From positions 372,001 to 436,000 of the forward strand of contig NZ_NEHO01000003.1 in the NCBI RefSeq assembly GCF_002113375.1: DNA of 64,000 nt. Direction: 5' to 3'. Numbering within the stretch: the stretch's first letter is position 1; the number at the start of each line of letters is the position of its first letter. Under the pieces are notes generated by a model. It worked only from the letters and a program-made list of their open reading frames with translations, was not told the DNA's origin and searched no databases. This document shows positions 10,594-20,113 of this stretch, piece by piece. Made by a program: the position numbers and the translations under genes. This stretch comes from Pseudomonas sp. R37(2017) (GTDB lineage Bacteria > Pseudomonadota > Gammaproteobacteria > Pseudomonadales > Pseudomonadaceae).

Positions 10594-11850
10594 TCAGTAG
10601 TCAATCGGGTCGCGGATGATCGGGCAGGTCATGCAATGACCGCCGCCCCGTCCCCGGCCGAGTTCGCCGGCGCTGATGGTGATGACTTCCACCCCGGCCT
10701 TGCGCAGCAGGGTGTTGGTGTAGGTATTGCGGTCGTAGCCGATGACCACGCCAGGCTCCACGGCCACCACGTTGTTGCCGTCGTCCCATTGTTCGCGTTC
10801 GGCGGCGAAGCTGTTGCCGCCGGTTTCCACCACGCGCAACGCCTTGAGGTTCAGGGCCTTGGCCACGGTGTCGAGGAAGTTGGTTTTTTCGCGGCGGATG
10901 TCGATGCCGCCCGGTTTGCTTTCATCGGGACGCAGGGTGAAGGCGACGATCTGGTTCACCACTTCCGGGAAGATCGTGACGACATCGCGATCACAGAAGC
11001 TGAACACGGTGTCCAGGTGCATGGCCGCGCGGGATTTAGGCAAGCCGGCGACTATCACTTTCTCGACGGCTTTGTTTTTGAACAGGTTCACCGCCAGTTG
11101 GGCGATGGCCTGGCGCGACGAGCGTTCGCCCATGCCGACCAACACCACGCCATTGCCGATCGGCATCACATCACCGCCCTCAAGGGTGGAGTTGCCATGG
11201 TCTTTGTCCGGGTCGCCGTACCAGATCTGGAAGTCGGCGTCGGTGAACTCGGGGTGGAATTTGTAGATGGCGGTGGTCAGCAGGGTTTCCTGGCGGCGCG
11301 CCGGCCAATACATCGGGTTGAGGGTGACGCCACCATAGATCCAGCAGGTGGTATCGCGGGTGAACTGGGTGTTGGGCAGCGGCGGCAAGATGAAGCTGGA
11401 GTTGCCGAGGAAGTCGCGGAACATCTCGATGGCCTTGCCACCGAAGCTGGTGGGCAAATCGTCACCCGATACGCCGCCGATCAGGAACTCGGCGATCTTG
11501 CGCGGCTCCAGGCTGCGCAACCACGAGGCCGTTTCGTTGATCAGGCCCAGGCCCACCGAGTTGGCGGTGATCTTGCGCTCCAGGATCCAGTCCAGGGCTT
11601 CGGGAATGGCAACGATGTCGGTCAGCAGGTTGTGCATTTCCAGCACATCGATGTCGCGTTCGCGCATCTTGGTGACGAAGTCGAAGTGGTCGCGCTTGGC
11701 CTGGGCCACCCACAGCACGTCATCGAACAGCAGTTCATCGCAGTTGTTCGGGGTCAGCCGCTGATGGGCCAGGCCTGGAGAGCAAACCATGACTTTGCGC
11801 AGTTTGCCGGCTTCGGAATGGACGCCGTATTTAACTTTTTCCGTGGTCAT
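10594..11850 (-). CDS. arcA: Arginine deiminase
   Basis: The 418-residue enzyme hydrolyses arginine to citrulline and ammonia, the first step of the fermentative arginine pathway. The catalytic cysteine falls at residue 406 in GGGHCMTCP, the same number as in the P. aeruginosa enzyme. FTRDTTCWI and EGGDVMPIG are also conserved substrate-site regions. It follows arcD and precedes arcB in the standard arcDABC order, with short intergenic gaps. Confidence 0.98.
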   Translation of the reverse strand: MTTEKVKYGVHSEAGKLRKVMVCSPGLAHQRLTPNNCDELLFDDVLWVAQAKRDHFDFVTKMRERDIDVLEMHNLLTDIVAIPEALDWILERKITANSVGLGLINETASWLRSLEPRKIAEFLIGGVSGDDLPTSFGGKAIEMFRDFLGNSSFILPPLPNTQFTRDTTCWIYGGVTLNPMYWPARRQETLLTTAIYKFHPEFTDADFQIWYGDPDKDHGNSTLEGGDVMPIGNGVVLVGMGERSSRQAIAQLAVNLFKNKAVEKVIVAGLPKSRAAMHLDTVFSFCDRDVVTIFPEVVNQIVAFTLRPDESKPGGIDIRREKTNFLDTVAKALNLKALRVVETGGNSFAAEREQWDDGNNVVAVEPGVVIGYDRNTYTNTLLRKAGVEVITISAGELGRGRGGGHCMTCPIIRDPIDY

Positions 11851-11901
11851 TGCAGTGATCCTCCAGATGACAAAACAGGGTTGTGCTTCTAGAAGCAGGA
11901 G

Positions 11902-13329
11902 CTAAAGGGTCAGGAAGCCGTCATAGAGACCATAGGCCGCCACCACGGCGCCCACGACCACCGCGGCGAAAATCAGCTTCTCGACGTGGGTGAAAACCGG
12001 TTTGTTTACTTCAAGCTTAGCCTTGGCGAACAGGATCACGCCGGGGGCGTAGAGCAGGGCGGACAGCAGGAGGTATTTGATGCCGCCCGCGTACAGCAGC
12101 CAGATCGCGTAGATCAGGGCCACGGCACCGATGATCAGATCCTTGCGCCGTTCGCTTGCCGCGCCTTCGTAGCTTTCGCCACGCACCGCCAACAGCAACG
12201 CATAGGCCGCCGACCACAGGTAGGGCACCAGAATCATCGAGGTGGCGAGGTAGATCAGCGACAGGTAGGTACTGGCGGAGAACAGCGTGATGACCAGGAA
12301 AATCTGGACCATGGCGTTGGTCAGCCACAGGGCGTTGACCGGTACATGGTTGGCGTTTTCCTTGCGCAAAAACTCCGGCATCGTGTGGTCCCTGGCGGCG
12401 GCGAACATGATCTCCGCGCACAGCAGCACCCACGACAGCAACGCCCCCAGCAACGAAATGATCAAGCCGACGCTGATCAGCACCGCACCCCAGTGACCGA
12501 CCACGTGCTCCAGCACGGCGGCCATTGACGGGTTCTGCAGTTTGGCCAGTTCCGGCTGGGTCATGATCCCCAGCGACAGCACGTTGACCAGGACCAAAAA
12601 CAGCAGCACGGTGACAAAGCCGATCACGGTGGCCTTGCCCACATCGCTGCGTTTTTCCGCCCGGGCGGAAAAGATGCTCGCGCCTTCGATGCCGATGAAC
12701 ACCCACACGGTGACCAGCATCATTTTGCGTACCTGGTCCATCACGCTGCCCAGGTCCGGGTTCTTGAGGCCCCAGATGTCGGCAGTGAAGATGTCCAGTT
12801 TGAAGGCGAACAACGCGATCAACATGAACAACAGCAACGGCACGATCTTGGCGACCGTGGTCACCAGGTTGATGAACGCTGCTTCCTTTATTCCTCGCAG
12901 AACGAGGAAATGTACGGCCCAGAGCAGTACCGAGGCACCGATCACGGCGGCAGCGGTATTGCCCTCGCCAAAAACAGGAAAGAAATAGCCCAGGGTGCTG
13001 AATAAAAGTACGAAGTACCCCACGTTGCCCAGCCAGGCGCTGATCCAGTACCCCCAGGCGGACGAGAAACCCATGTAGTCGCCGAAACCGGCCTTGGCGT
13101 AGGCGTAGACCCCGCCGTCCAGGTCAGGCTTGCGGTTGGCCAGGGTCTGGAACACGAATGCCAGGGTGAGCATGCCGACGGCGGTGATCGCCCAACCGAT
13201 CAGAATGGCGCCGACGTCGGCACTGGCGGCCATGTTTTGCGGCAGGGAAAAGATCCCGCCACCAATCATCGACCCGACGACTAACGCAACCAGCGCGCCG
13301 AGTTTGAGTTTTCCGGGAGCTTCAGACAT
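11902..13329 (-). CDS. arcD: Arginine/ornithine antiporter (first copy)
   Basis: The 475-residue integral membrane protein of the APC superfamily exchanges external arginine for internal ornithine, feeding the deiminase pathway. The first helix carries the family signature VGSMIGGGIFSLPQNMA, and about 12 to 13 hydrophobic segments follow. It is the first gene of arcDABC and sits 440 bp from a divergently transcribed, highly similar second copy; the first 180 coding bases of the two genes are nearly the same at DNA level. A plausible anaerobic promoter precedes it. Confidence 0.95.
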   Translation of the reverse strand: MSEAPGKLKLGALVALVVGSMIGGGIFSLPQNMAASADVGAILIGWAITAVGMLTLAFVFQTLANRKPDLDGGVYAYAKAGFGDYMGFSSAWGYWISAWLGNVGYFVLLFSTLGYFFPVFGEGNTAAAVIGASVLLWAVHFLVLRGIKEAAFINLVTTVAKIVPLLLFMLIALFAFKLDIFTADIWGLKNPDLGSVMDQVRKMMLVTVWVFIGIEGASIFSARAEKRSDVGKATVIGFVTVLLFLVLVNVLSLGIMTQPELAKLQNPSMAAVLEHVVGHWGAVLISVGLIISLLGALLSWVLLCAEIMFAAARDHTMPEFLRKENANHVPVNALWLTNAMVQIFLVITLFSASTYLSLIYLATSMILVPYLWSAAYALLLAVRGESYEGAASERRKDLIIGAVALIYAIWLLYAGGIKYLLLSALLYAPGVILFAKAKLEVNKPVFTHVEKLIFAAVVVGAVVAAYGLYDGFLTL

Positions 13330-13769
13330 TGCATGACTCCAATGCAGGAGAAGAGAGGCAACAGATTATTTCTGTTGGCAATCTGATCAGATGACTTAGA
13401 TCACTAAATGAGAGCGTTCCCTGGAGGCTGTCTGAGTGACATCATTTATAAGTATCCTGCTTGGAATGCTTGGTCTAGAGGCTTTTCCCGGTTATTCAAA
13501 AACTTTTCAGCATCTGTTTCGAATTATGACGCTAGTTGGTTTTTGGAAATCTGCAAATTTTATTCATGCATTTTTTGGACAGAAATGGATGTATTAAAAA
13601 AACGTATGAAGCAAACGATTATATGGACGCCCTGGCAGCCGTTTTGTGCAAGTTAAAAGACCGTTGTTGGCGTTATCCAATAAACGTTATTACTCTTCAA
13701 CCGTTCAGTTGACGCCCGATATGTGACGGTCTTGTGGCGGTGCCGCCCCCGGAAAATGGAGATGTAGTA
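13330..13769. other. AT-rich divergent control region between the two arcD copies
   Basis: This 440-bp stretch between the two arcD starts is clearly richer in A+T than its surroundings, especially 13441-13720. It holds the candidate ANR promoter of arcDABC near its left end. An 82-codon open frame at 13408-13656 has no ribosome site and unusual composition, so I do not call it a gene. No terminator or other known element is evident. Confidence 0.6.
13365..13404 (-). promoter_or_regulatory. Candidate ANR/FNR-dependent arcD promoter
   Basis: ATGACTTAGATCAC (13391-13404) resembles the ANR/FNR box TTGAT-N4-ATCAA, allowing the TTGAC variant half-site. On the reverse strand an AATAAT -10-like hexamer (13365-13370) lies so that the box centre falls near -40, the class II activator position. 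The arc operon of P. aeruginosa is known to be ANR-activated. The match is imperfect. Confidence 0.5.
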
Positions 13770-15197
13770 ATGTCGCAATCACCGAACAAGCTTCGCCTGA
13801 GCGCATTGATCGCGTTGGTGGTGGGTTCGATGATCGGCGGCGGGATCTTTTCCCTGCCGCAAAACATGGCGGCCAAGGCCGATGCCGGGGCGATTCTGAT
13901 CGGTTGGGCGATCACCGCCGTCGGCATGCTCACCCTGGCGTTCGTGTTCCAGACCCTGGCCAATCGCAAGCCGGAACTGAACTCCGGCGTTTACGCCTAT
14001 GCCAAGGCGGGGTTCGGCGACTACATGGGGTTTTCATCCGCCTGGGGGTACTGGATCAGTGCCTGGCTGGGCAACGTCGGATACTTCATTTTGCTGTTCA
14101 GTACCCTCGGCTATTTCTTTCCGGTCTTCGGCGAAGGCAACACGCCGATTGCCATCGCCTGTGCCTCGGTGCTGCTCTGGACCGTGCATTTTGTGGTGCT
14201 GCGCGGGATCAAGGAGGCCGCGTTCATCAACCAGGTGACCACAGTCGCCAAGATCGTGCCGCTGATCATGTTCATCGTTATCGCCGCCGTGGCGTTCAAG
14301 GCGGACATCTTTACCCTGGATATCTGGGGGCGCAACAACCCGGAATTCGGCAGCGTGATGGATCAGGTCCGGCACATGATGCTGGTCACCGTATTCGTGT
14401 TCATCGGGATCGAAGGCGCCAGTGTCTATTCGGCCCGGGCGGAGAAACGTTCCGACGTGGGCCGGGCGACCGTGATCGGGTTCATTGGAGTGTTGGCGCT
14501 GCTGGTGCTGGTAAATGTGCTGTCGCTGGGGATCATGACCCAACCGGAACTGGCGAAACTGCAGAACCCCTCGTTGGCAGCGGTGCTTGAACACATCGTC
14601 GGCCCCTGGGGCGCGTTGTTGATCAGCGTCGGCCTGGCGATCTCGTTGTTGGGTGCCTTGTTGTCCTGGGCGCTGCTGTGCGCCGAAATCCTGTTTGCCA
14701 CGGCGAAAGACAAGACCATGCCAGCATTCCTGACCAGGGAGAACGCCAACCACGTGCCGGTCAATGCGATGTGGCTGACCAACTCGATGATCCAGTTGTT
14801 CCTGCTGATCACGCTGTTTTCCGCCGGCACCTACACCAGTCTGATTTATCTGGCGTCATCGATGATTCTGGTGCCGTACCTGTGGTCGGCGGCCTATGCG
14901 GTGTTGCTGTGCGCGCGGGGCGACACTTATCAACAGGCGCCCGCCGAGCGCACCAGGGATCTGCTGATTGGTGGCATTGCCCTGGCCTACTCGGTGTGGT
15001 TGCTGTATGCCGGCGGCCTGAAGTATCTGCTGCTGTCGGCGTTGCTGTATGCGCCGGGCGTGATTCTGTTCGCCAAGGCTCGCCATGAGCAGGGCATGCC
15101 ATTGTTCACGGTGATCGAGAAAGGCATTTTCACCTGTGTCATCGGCGGTGCGGGGCTGGCGGCCTTTGGCTTGTACAGCGGCTTGTTGAGCCTGTGA
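13770..15197 (+). CDS. arcD: Arginine/ornithine antiporter-like protein (second copy)
   Basis: This 475-residue product is very similar along its whole length to the first ArcD, including VGSMIGGGIFSLPQNMA and the FGDYMGFSSAWGYWISAWLG stretch. I chose the ATG at 13770 (MSQSPNKLRLSALIALVVG) since a GGAG ribosome site lies 8 bases before it; an in-frame upstream extension is not supported. It is transcribed away from arcDABC. Its stop overlaps the GTG start of the downstream DNA glycosylase by 4 bp, so the two are probably translationally coupled. It could be a second arginine/ornithine exchanger or a divergent copy with altered substrate or regulation. Confidence 0.93.
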   Translation: MSQSPNKLRLSALIALVVGSMIGGGIFSLPQNMAAKADAGAILIGWAITAVGMLTLAFVFQTLANRKPELNSGVYAYAKAGFGDYMGFSSAWGYWISAWLGNVGYFILLFSTLGYFFPVFGEGNTPIAIACASVLLWTVHFVVLRGIKEAAFINQVTTVAKIVPLIMFIVIAAVAFKADIFTLDIWGRNNPEFGSVMDQVRHMMLVTVFVFIGIEGASVYSARAEKRSDVGRATVIGFIGVLALLVLVNVLSLGIMTQPELAKLQNPSLAAVLEHIVGPWGALLISVGLAISLLGALLSWALLCAEILFATAKDKTMPAFLTRENANHVPVNAMWLTNSMIQLFLLITLFSAGTYTSLIYLASSMILVPYLWSAAYAVLLCARGDTYQQAPAERTRDLLIGGIALAYSVWLLYAGGLKYLLLSALLYAPGVILFAKARHEQGMPLFTVIEKGIFTCVIGGAGLAAFGLYSGLLSL

Positions 15198-16057
15198 AGC
15201 GGTTGCTGGCGTATCAACCACCCTATGACTGGCCGGCGATGCTGGGTTTTTTGTCGACGCGGGCGATTACCGGGCTGGAAACCGTGGCCGATGGCGTGTA
15301 TTCGCGCAGCATCGGCTTGAACGGTGTCTGCGGTACGTTCTCGATCCAGCCTGCCGCCCCGGACGCCCTCGAGTTGGACCTGGACTTTCCAGACCCGGCC
15401 GCCGTACCTGCAATCGTTGCAAGCGTGCGGCGGATGTTCGATCTGGACGCCGACCTGTCCAGGATTCATCGGCACCTGGCAGTTGATCCGCTGCTGGCGC
15501 GGTTGATTGCCGAGCGCCCCGGGCTGCGTGTGCCGGGGGCATGGGATGGCCTGGAACTGGCGATCCGCGCGGTGCTGGGGCAGCAGATTACGGTGGCGGC
15601 GGCGATCAAACTGGCGGGCAAACTGGTCGCGCAGTACGGCACGCCATTGCATTCACGATTGCCGGGGGTGACCCATGTGTTTCCCCAGGCCGGTGTTCTG
15701 GCGGGTGCTGATCTGGCCGCGTTGGGAATGCCGAAAAGCCGTGGCCGGACGTTGTCGGGCGTGGCTCAGGCGTTGCTCGATGATCCGCGGTTGTTCGAGC
15801 CCTCTCGGGAAGGGGGTGTTGCGCGGTTGCTGGCCTTGCACGGAGTGGGTGACTGGACGGCGCAGTACGTCGCGCTGCGGCAATTGCGGGAGATGGATGG
15901 GTTCCCCAATGGCGATGTCGGCCTGATCAATGCGTTGGTGGCGCTGGAGGGCGGGCCGGTGACTGCCAGGCAGTTGCTGTTGCGGGCTGAGGGGTGGCGG
16001 CCTTATCGAGGGTATGCGGCGCAATTGCTGTGGACGTCGTTGAGTCGGGCGGACTGA
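15194..16057 (+). CDS. DNA-3-methyladenine glycosylase II, AlkA family
   Basis: The 287-residue protein has the AlkA N-terminal beta domain (about 1-110, MKRLLAYQPPYDWPAMLGFL) followed by the helix-hairpin-helix GPD glycosylase fold. The hairpin LHGVGDWTAQYVALR is followed by the catalytic aspartate in FPNGDVGL. The family excises alkylated bases in DNA repair. The GTG start overlaps the stop of the upstream arcD copy (GTGA). AlkA proteins are often fused to or next to Ada; no such partner is present here, and the coupling to a transporter gene is unusual. Confidence 0.9.
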   Translation: MKRLLAYQPPYDWPAMLGFLSTRAITGLETVADGVYSRSIGLNGVCGTFSIQPAAPDALELDLDFPDPAAVPAIVASVRRMFDLDADLSRIHRHLAVDPLLARLIAERPGLRVPGAWDGLELAIRAVLGQQITVAAAIKLAGKLVAQYGTPLHSRLPGVTHVFPQAGVLAGADLAALGMPKSRGRTLSGVAQALLDDPRLFEPSREGGVARLLALHGVGDWTAQYVALRQLREMDGFPNGDVGLINALVALEGGPVTARQLLLRAEGWRPYRGYAAQLLWTSLSRAD

Positions 16058-16091
16058 GCTGATCGGGGTTTTGTGTGGCTGTTTCTGGCCT

Positions 16092-16199
16092 CATCGCGAG
16101 CTTGCCGCAAGCGGGCACCCGCTCCTACAGGGGATCCACGGCCTGGCAAAGATCCCGGGAGCGCCATACAAACCTGTAGGAGCGAGCATGCTCGCGATG
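16092..16199. repeat. Pair of diverging REP elements
   Basis: A reverse-oriented REP (16092-16130, ATCGCGAGCTTGCCGCAAGC ending CTCCTACAG) is followed by a forward REP (16174-16199, CTGTAGGAGCGAGCATGCTC). The pair is arranged back to back rather than as the usual facing REPIN. Confidence 0.8.
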
Positions 16200-16211
16200 G
16201 CTATCCAAAAC

Positions 16212-17561
16212 TCACCACCACTGTGCGCGGTGTGAACCCAATTCCGTTGCCGGAAGCGCCCACTGCAACGGCGCCCCGGTTATCTTCAGTGGCGCATGCA
16301 ACCGATGCGCCGGCCCCCACGGAGTCTGCTCCATCTCCAACCCCTGATCCTGTATATCCTCCGCGCGCAATGCCTCGCCTGTCCCTGGCCCCTGTTCGAT
16401 CAACAACTTCGCCGTACGCGCCAATGACAACCGCGCCGAGCCCCCCGTACCGTCGCTCAGCCGCTGCGCCAACAACCTGATCGCACTGGCCGCCATCAAA
16501 TACCCGGTGGCGTGATCGAGGGCCTGCACCGGCAACGGCCCCGGCTTGTCCGCCTGCTTCCAGCGCATGCCTGCCTCGGCAATGCCGCTGCTCATCTGCA
16601 CCAGGCTGTCGAAGCCCCGGCGGTTTTGCCAGGGGCCGCTCCAGCCATAAGCGTTGAGGCAAACATCGATCAGGCCGGGGTTCAGTTGCCGGCGCTGATT
16701 CGTGTCCAAGCCAAGTCGCTCCAGTGCATCGGCACGATAGCCATGGATCAGAATGTCGGCGTCCTTGAGCAGGCATTCGAATACGGCGCGGTCGGACTTT
16801 TCGTTCAGATCAAGACGCGCGCAACGTTTGCCCAACGTGACTTCCGGCACCACCCCCGGCTCGTTCCAGGTCGGCGGATCGATGCGCAGGACATCGGCAC
16901 CGAGGCCTGCGAGAAAGCGACTGGCAATGGGACCGGCCAGCACACGGGTCAAGTCCAGCACCTTGATGCCGGCCAATGGTCGAGCCACGGAACCTGTCCA
17001 CGCTTTGTTGCCCGGGCCGGGGTGGCTGGCGAGTCGAATCAAGGGTTCGGCATTCACCGCCAGGCCTTGAGGATGGGTCTGCCATTGATCCCAAGTGCGC
17101 ATTTCGGCAGCACAACCACCGGCATCGACCACCGCCTGTTCCAGCTCGCTTTTCGCCCATTGCGCCACTCTGCCGGCCATCGCGCTGCGGTCGACACAGG
17201 CACCGAGCACGCTTTGGGCGGCGGCACGGTGATGGGGCGCGTTGGTGTGCAGGCGAATCCAGCCATCGCGGGTGGCGTAATCACCGGCGACCGCATCCCA
17301 CAGCGGCGGAACGCTCCAGCCCAGCGGGCGAATCGAGGTCGCGAACCAGAACGAGGCCAGGCGTCGGTCAACTTCAAGATCGGGCAGGTGTCCGGTTTGT
17401 TGGTGCAGCAATTCGCTGGCGGCCTGGCCAGCGACGGCCAGGCTGGCGCAGGCTAGGTCCGTGACGGCAAACGCCGAGGGCAGGGCGCCGCTGGAGATGA
17501 ATGGAATCGGTGTGTGAGGCAAACCGAGCGCGGCTTGAACGGACGTGAGCAGATCAGTCAT
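16212..17561 (-). CDS. CaiB/BaiF-type CoA-transferase with rearranged domains
   Basis: The 449-residue product belongs to the type III CoA-transferases, which move CoA between carboxylic acids. The Rossmann signature LAGIKVLDLTRVLAGP, normally near residue 10, lies here near residue 190. The catalytic-aspartate region NRRGFDSLVQMSSG follows at the usual spacing. The first 180 residues contain GDYATRDGWIRLHTNAPHHR, a segment that looks like the C-terminal part of ordinary family members (the 'WI.L' plus 'R...L' region). The gene therefore looks like a reordered or one-and-a-half-copy CoA-transferase. It stands alone between REP elements, so no pathway can be assigned. Confidence 0.85.
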   Translation of the reverse strand: MTDLLTSVQAALGLPHTPIPFISSGALPSAFAVTDLACASLAVAGQAASELLHQQTGHLPDLEVDRRLASFWFATSIRPLGWSVPPLWDAVAGDYATRDGWIRLHTNAPHHRAAAQSVLGACVDRSAMAGRVAQWAKSELEQAVVDAGGCAAEMRTWDQWQTHPQGLAVNAEPLIRLASHPGPGNKAWTGSVARPLAGIKVLDLTRVLAGPIASRFLAGLGADVLRIDPPTWNEPGVVPEVTLGKRCARLDLNEKSDRAVFECLLKDADILIHGYRADALERLGLDTNQRRQLNPGLIDVCLNAYGWSGPWQNRRGFDSLVQMSSGIAEAGMRWKQADKPGPLPVQALDHATGYLMAASAIRLLAQRLSDGTGGSARLSLARTAKLLIEQGPGTGEALRAEDIQDQGLEMEQTPWGPAHRLHAPLKITGAPLQWALPATELGSHRAQWW

Positions 17562-17625
17562 CGAAGGGCCCTCCGGAGCGAGAGCCTGATCTTAATCCCA
17601 AACATGACCGGATCATGCGAAACCT

Positions 17626-17714
17626 TGTGGGAGCGAGCCTGCTCGCGAAGGCGATGTGTCAGCCACATTGATGTTGTATGGGCTGCCGTCTTCGCGAGCA
17701 GGCTCGCTCCCACA
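17626..17714. repeat. REPIN (GTGGGAGCGAGC type)
   Basis: Facing arms TGTGGGAGCGAGCCTGCTCG and the reverse complement lie between the CoA-transferase start and the chemoreceptor stop. Confidence 0.87.
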
Positions 17715-17733
17715 GAGGGGATGTAGCGATTGT

Positions 17734-19872
17734 TCAGACGCGGAACTGATCCATCAACTTCATCTGGTGGTTGGTCAGGGCGTTGAGCTGGCCGCTGATC
17801 TGCGCCGATTCGGTGGCCTGTCCGGTCAGGGTTTCGGTGACGGTGCGGATTGCCGAGACGTTGCGGTTGACCTCTTCGGCCACGGCGCTCTGCTGTTCGG
17901 CGGCGCTGGCGATTTGCAGGTTCATGTCGCTGATCACGGTGACCGCGTCGCTGATCTTGCTCAAGGCCTGGACCGCCTGCTGGATCTGCCCGGCGTTGCT
18001 GTGGGCCTGGGTCTGGCTCGAATGCATGGTGGCGACGACACCGCGGGTGCCGGACTGGATGCGTTCGATGACCAGGCGAATTTCTTCCACCGAATCCTGT
18101 GTGCGTTTAGCCAGGTTGCGCACCTCGTCGGCCACCACCGCAAAGCCGCGACCGCTCTCGCCGGCACGGGCGGCTTCGATCGCTGCGTTGAGGGCCAGCA
18201 GGTTGGTTTGTTCGGCGATGCTGCGAATCACCTCCAGTACCGAACCGATTTGTTCGCTGTTGACCGCCAGGGCTTCGACTTCGGTCACGGCCTTGCTGAC
18301 TTCGTCGGCCAGTTGATTGATGTCGCGGGTGCTGCGCTCGATGATCTGCATGCCGTCGCGGGCCGACTGGTCGGCGCCCTTGGCGGCACTGGCGGCATTC
18401 GAGGCGCTGTTGGCGACATCGTGGGCGGTGGCGCTCATTTCGTTGGACGCCGTGGCGACCTGATCGATTTCGCGGAACTGCACCTGCATGCCTTCGCTGG
18501 TCTGACGGGCGATTTCCGAGGACTGGTCAGCCGTGCCACGGGCATCGGTGATGCTTTGCTTGATCTGCGCGATGGTCGGTTGCAGCTTGTCGAGGAAGCG
18601 GTTGAACCAGCTCACCAGTTCGCCCAGTTCGTCCTTCTTGCTGTAGTGCAGGCGCTGGGTCAGGTCGCCGTCGCCACTGGCAATCGCCTTGAGCATGTCG
18701 GCCACGCTATTGATCGGTCGGGTCACGCCCGAGGCGGTGAGCCACATCAGCAGCAGGCCGAGCACGCCAGCGATCACCGCCACTGACAGGGCCTTGATCG
18801 TGCCGCTTTGCTGGGCATCGTCGAGCACGGCCTGCAGTTTCACCGAATCGGCCAGCAGCACTTGTTTGGGCAGGTCGATCACAACGGCCCAGGCCTTGGC
18901 GTCGGCGATCGGGCTGACCGGGTACACCGCACGGATCAGGTCCCCTTGCTGGAGAATCTTCGGTGCACCGCTGCCGAGCAATTGCAGGACGTCCTTGCCA
19001 TCCGCACCCAGGGTGTCGCCGATGCGCTTGCCGACTTTCGTTGCGTCGACGCTGTAGGCGGCCAACACGCCAGTGCCGGAGACGATCAGCATGTGCCCGG
19101 CGCTGTTGAACAGTTCGCGCTGGGAATCAACGGCCGCCGCTTGCAGGGAGTCGAGGGCGATGTCGATGCCAACCACGCCGATGGACTTGCCATCGACCAG
19201 CAGCGGTACGGAAATGCTGGTCATCAATACTTCCTTGCCGCCGACGGTATCGGCGTAAGGGTCGAGCAGGCAGGTGCGCTTGCTGTCCCGCGGGCAGGTG
19301 TACCAGACGTTGTACGGTGTGCCGCTGAGGTTCAGGGTGGTTTTGGTCATGTCCTCTTCGACCATGATCGTGTTCAGTGACTCTCCCCCGGCGCGGCTCC
19401 AATAGGTGGCGAATCGGCCGATCTCGTTGGACTGGCGGGCGGCGTCGTTGACGAATTCGCTGTCCTTGCCGTCCAGCCCATTGGGTTCGAACGCCAGCCA
19501 GATGCCCAGCACTTTGCTGTTGCGCTCGAAGGCGGTTTTCAGGCTCTGGTTCAACTCTTCACGCAGGGCGCCCGGCTCGAGCGAACGCTTGACGGCCAGG
19601 TTGCGCATGTCCTGGATCTGGTCCGCGAGGGCGGTCACCACCGTCAGGGTCTCACCGAACGTCTTCTGTACCCGCACCGCTTGCTCGGCGGCCTTGGCCT
19701 GGAGCAGGTCCTGCACACTGGCGGTGAGCATTCTGCTGCTGGAATCGTTGACCAGATCATCGTTCTGATTGGTCTGGTAGATGTTCATGCCCACTATCAA
19801 GGCGACTACGCCCAGCAGGCACAGACCGGACAGCAGGACGATTTTCAGGCGAATGGACAGTGAGTCGAACAT
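17734..19872 (-). CDS. Methyl-accepting chemotaxis protein with a large periplasmic Cache domain
   Basis: The 712-residue receptor has one transmembrane helix at about 10-30, a large periplasmic dCache-type sensor (about 35-360), a second helix (about 362-383), HAMP, and a C-terminal signalling domain with the conserved hairpin [19 protein letters not shown] and a short tail without a CheR pentapeptide. The sensor contains [20 protein letters not shown], where the two cysteines could form a disulfide. Size and this motif recall the TlpQ/McpU polyamine or histamine receptors, but that is only resemblance and the ligand is not established. It is a single gene. An 18-bp perfect inverted repeat lies upstream. 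Confidence 0.92.
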   Translation of the reverse strand: MFDSLSIRLKIVLLSGLCLLGVVALIVGMNIYQTNQNDDLVNDSSSRMLTASVQDLLQAKAAEQAVRVQKTFGETLTVVTALADQIQDMRNLAVKRSLEPGALREELNQSLKTAFERNSKVLGIWLAFEPNGLDGKDSEFVNDAARQSNEIGRFATYWSRAGGESLNTIMVEEDMTKTTLNLSGTPYNVWYTCPRDSKRTCLLDPYADTVGGKEVLMTSISVPLLVDGKSIGVVGIDIALDSLQAAAVDSQRELFNSAGHMLIVSGTGVLAAYSVDATKVGKRIGDTLGADGKDVLQLLGSGAPKILQQGDLIRAVYPVSPIADAKAWAVVIDLPKQVLLADSVKLQAVLDDAQQSGTIKALSVAVIAGVLGLLLMWLTASGVTRPINSVADMLKAIASGDGDLTQRLHYSKKDELGELVSWFNRFLDKLQPTIAQIKQSITDARGTADQSSEIARQTSEGMQVQFREIDQVATASNEMSATAHDVANSASNAASAAKGADQSARDGMQIIERSTRDINQLADEVSKAVTEVEALAVNSEQIGSVLEVIRSIAEQTNLLALNAAIEAARAGESGRGFAVVADEVRNLAKRTQDSVEEIRLVIERIQSGTRGVVATMHSSQTQAHSNAGQIQQAVQALSKISDAVTVISDMNLQIASAAEQQSAVAEEVNRNVSAIRTVTETLTGQATESAQISGQLNALTNHQMKLMDQFRV

Positions 19873-19925
19873 GGGGCGAGCTCGCGAATGGATGAAGTGT
19901 TGGCTGTGGGCCGTCGTGGCTCACT

Positions 19926-19943
19926 CGCTAAATCCATTTAGCG
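19926..19943. promoter_or_regulatory. 18-bp perfect inverted repeat upstream of the chemoreceptor
   Basis: CGCTAAAT-CC-ATTTAGCG is an exact 8+2+8 palindrome, 54 to 71 bp upstream of the receptor start. It has no U-run and is too short-looped for a terminator, so a dimeric repressor or activator site is the simplest reading. Confidence 0.4.
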
Positions 19944-20113
19944 CCGGTCAATGCACATCGGCGTGGCGTTGAGGTTACATGAGGGGTAACCCGACGAACG
20001 GTAGTTGTTGAACGTTTGCGCAGAAGAATGTGCCGAAAATGGGGGTAAAAAGAGGAAAAGTCACGGACGGGCAACGATCGATCCGGCATCGGCGCCAGGG
20101 GCTTTTTGTGCCT

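Noticed and set aside
13408..13656. 82-codon open frame in the arcD divergent region
   Set aside because: No ribosome site, unusual residue composition and overlap with the control region.
19890..19945. Flagellar sigma-28 promoter before the chemoreceptor
   Set aside because: A TAAA and a GCC-containing block exist but at the wrong spacing and with a poor -10 match.
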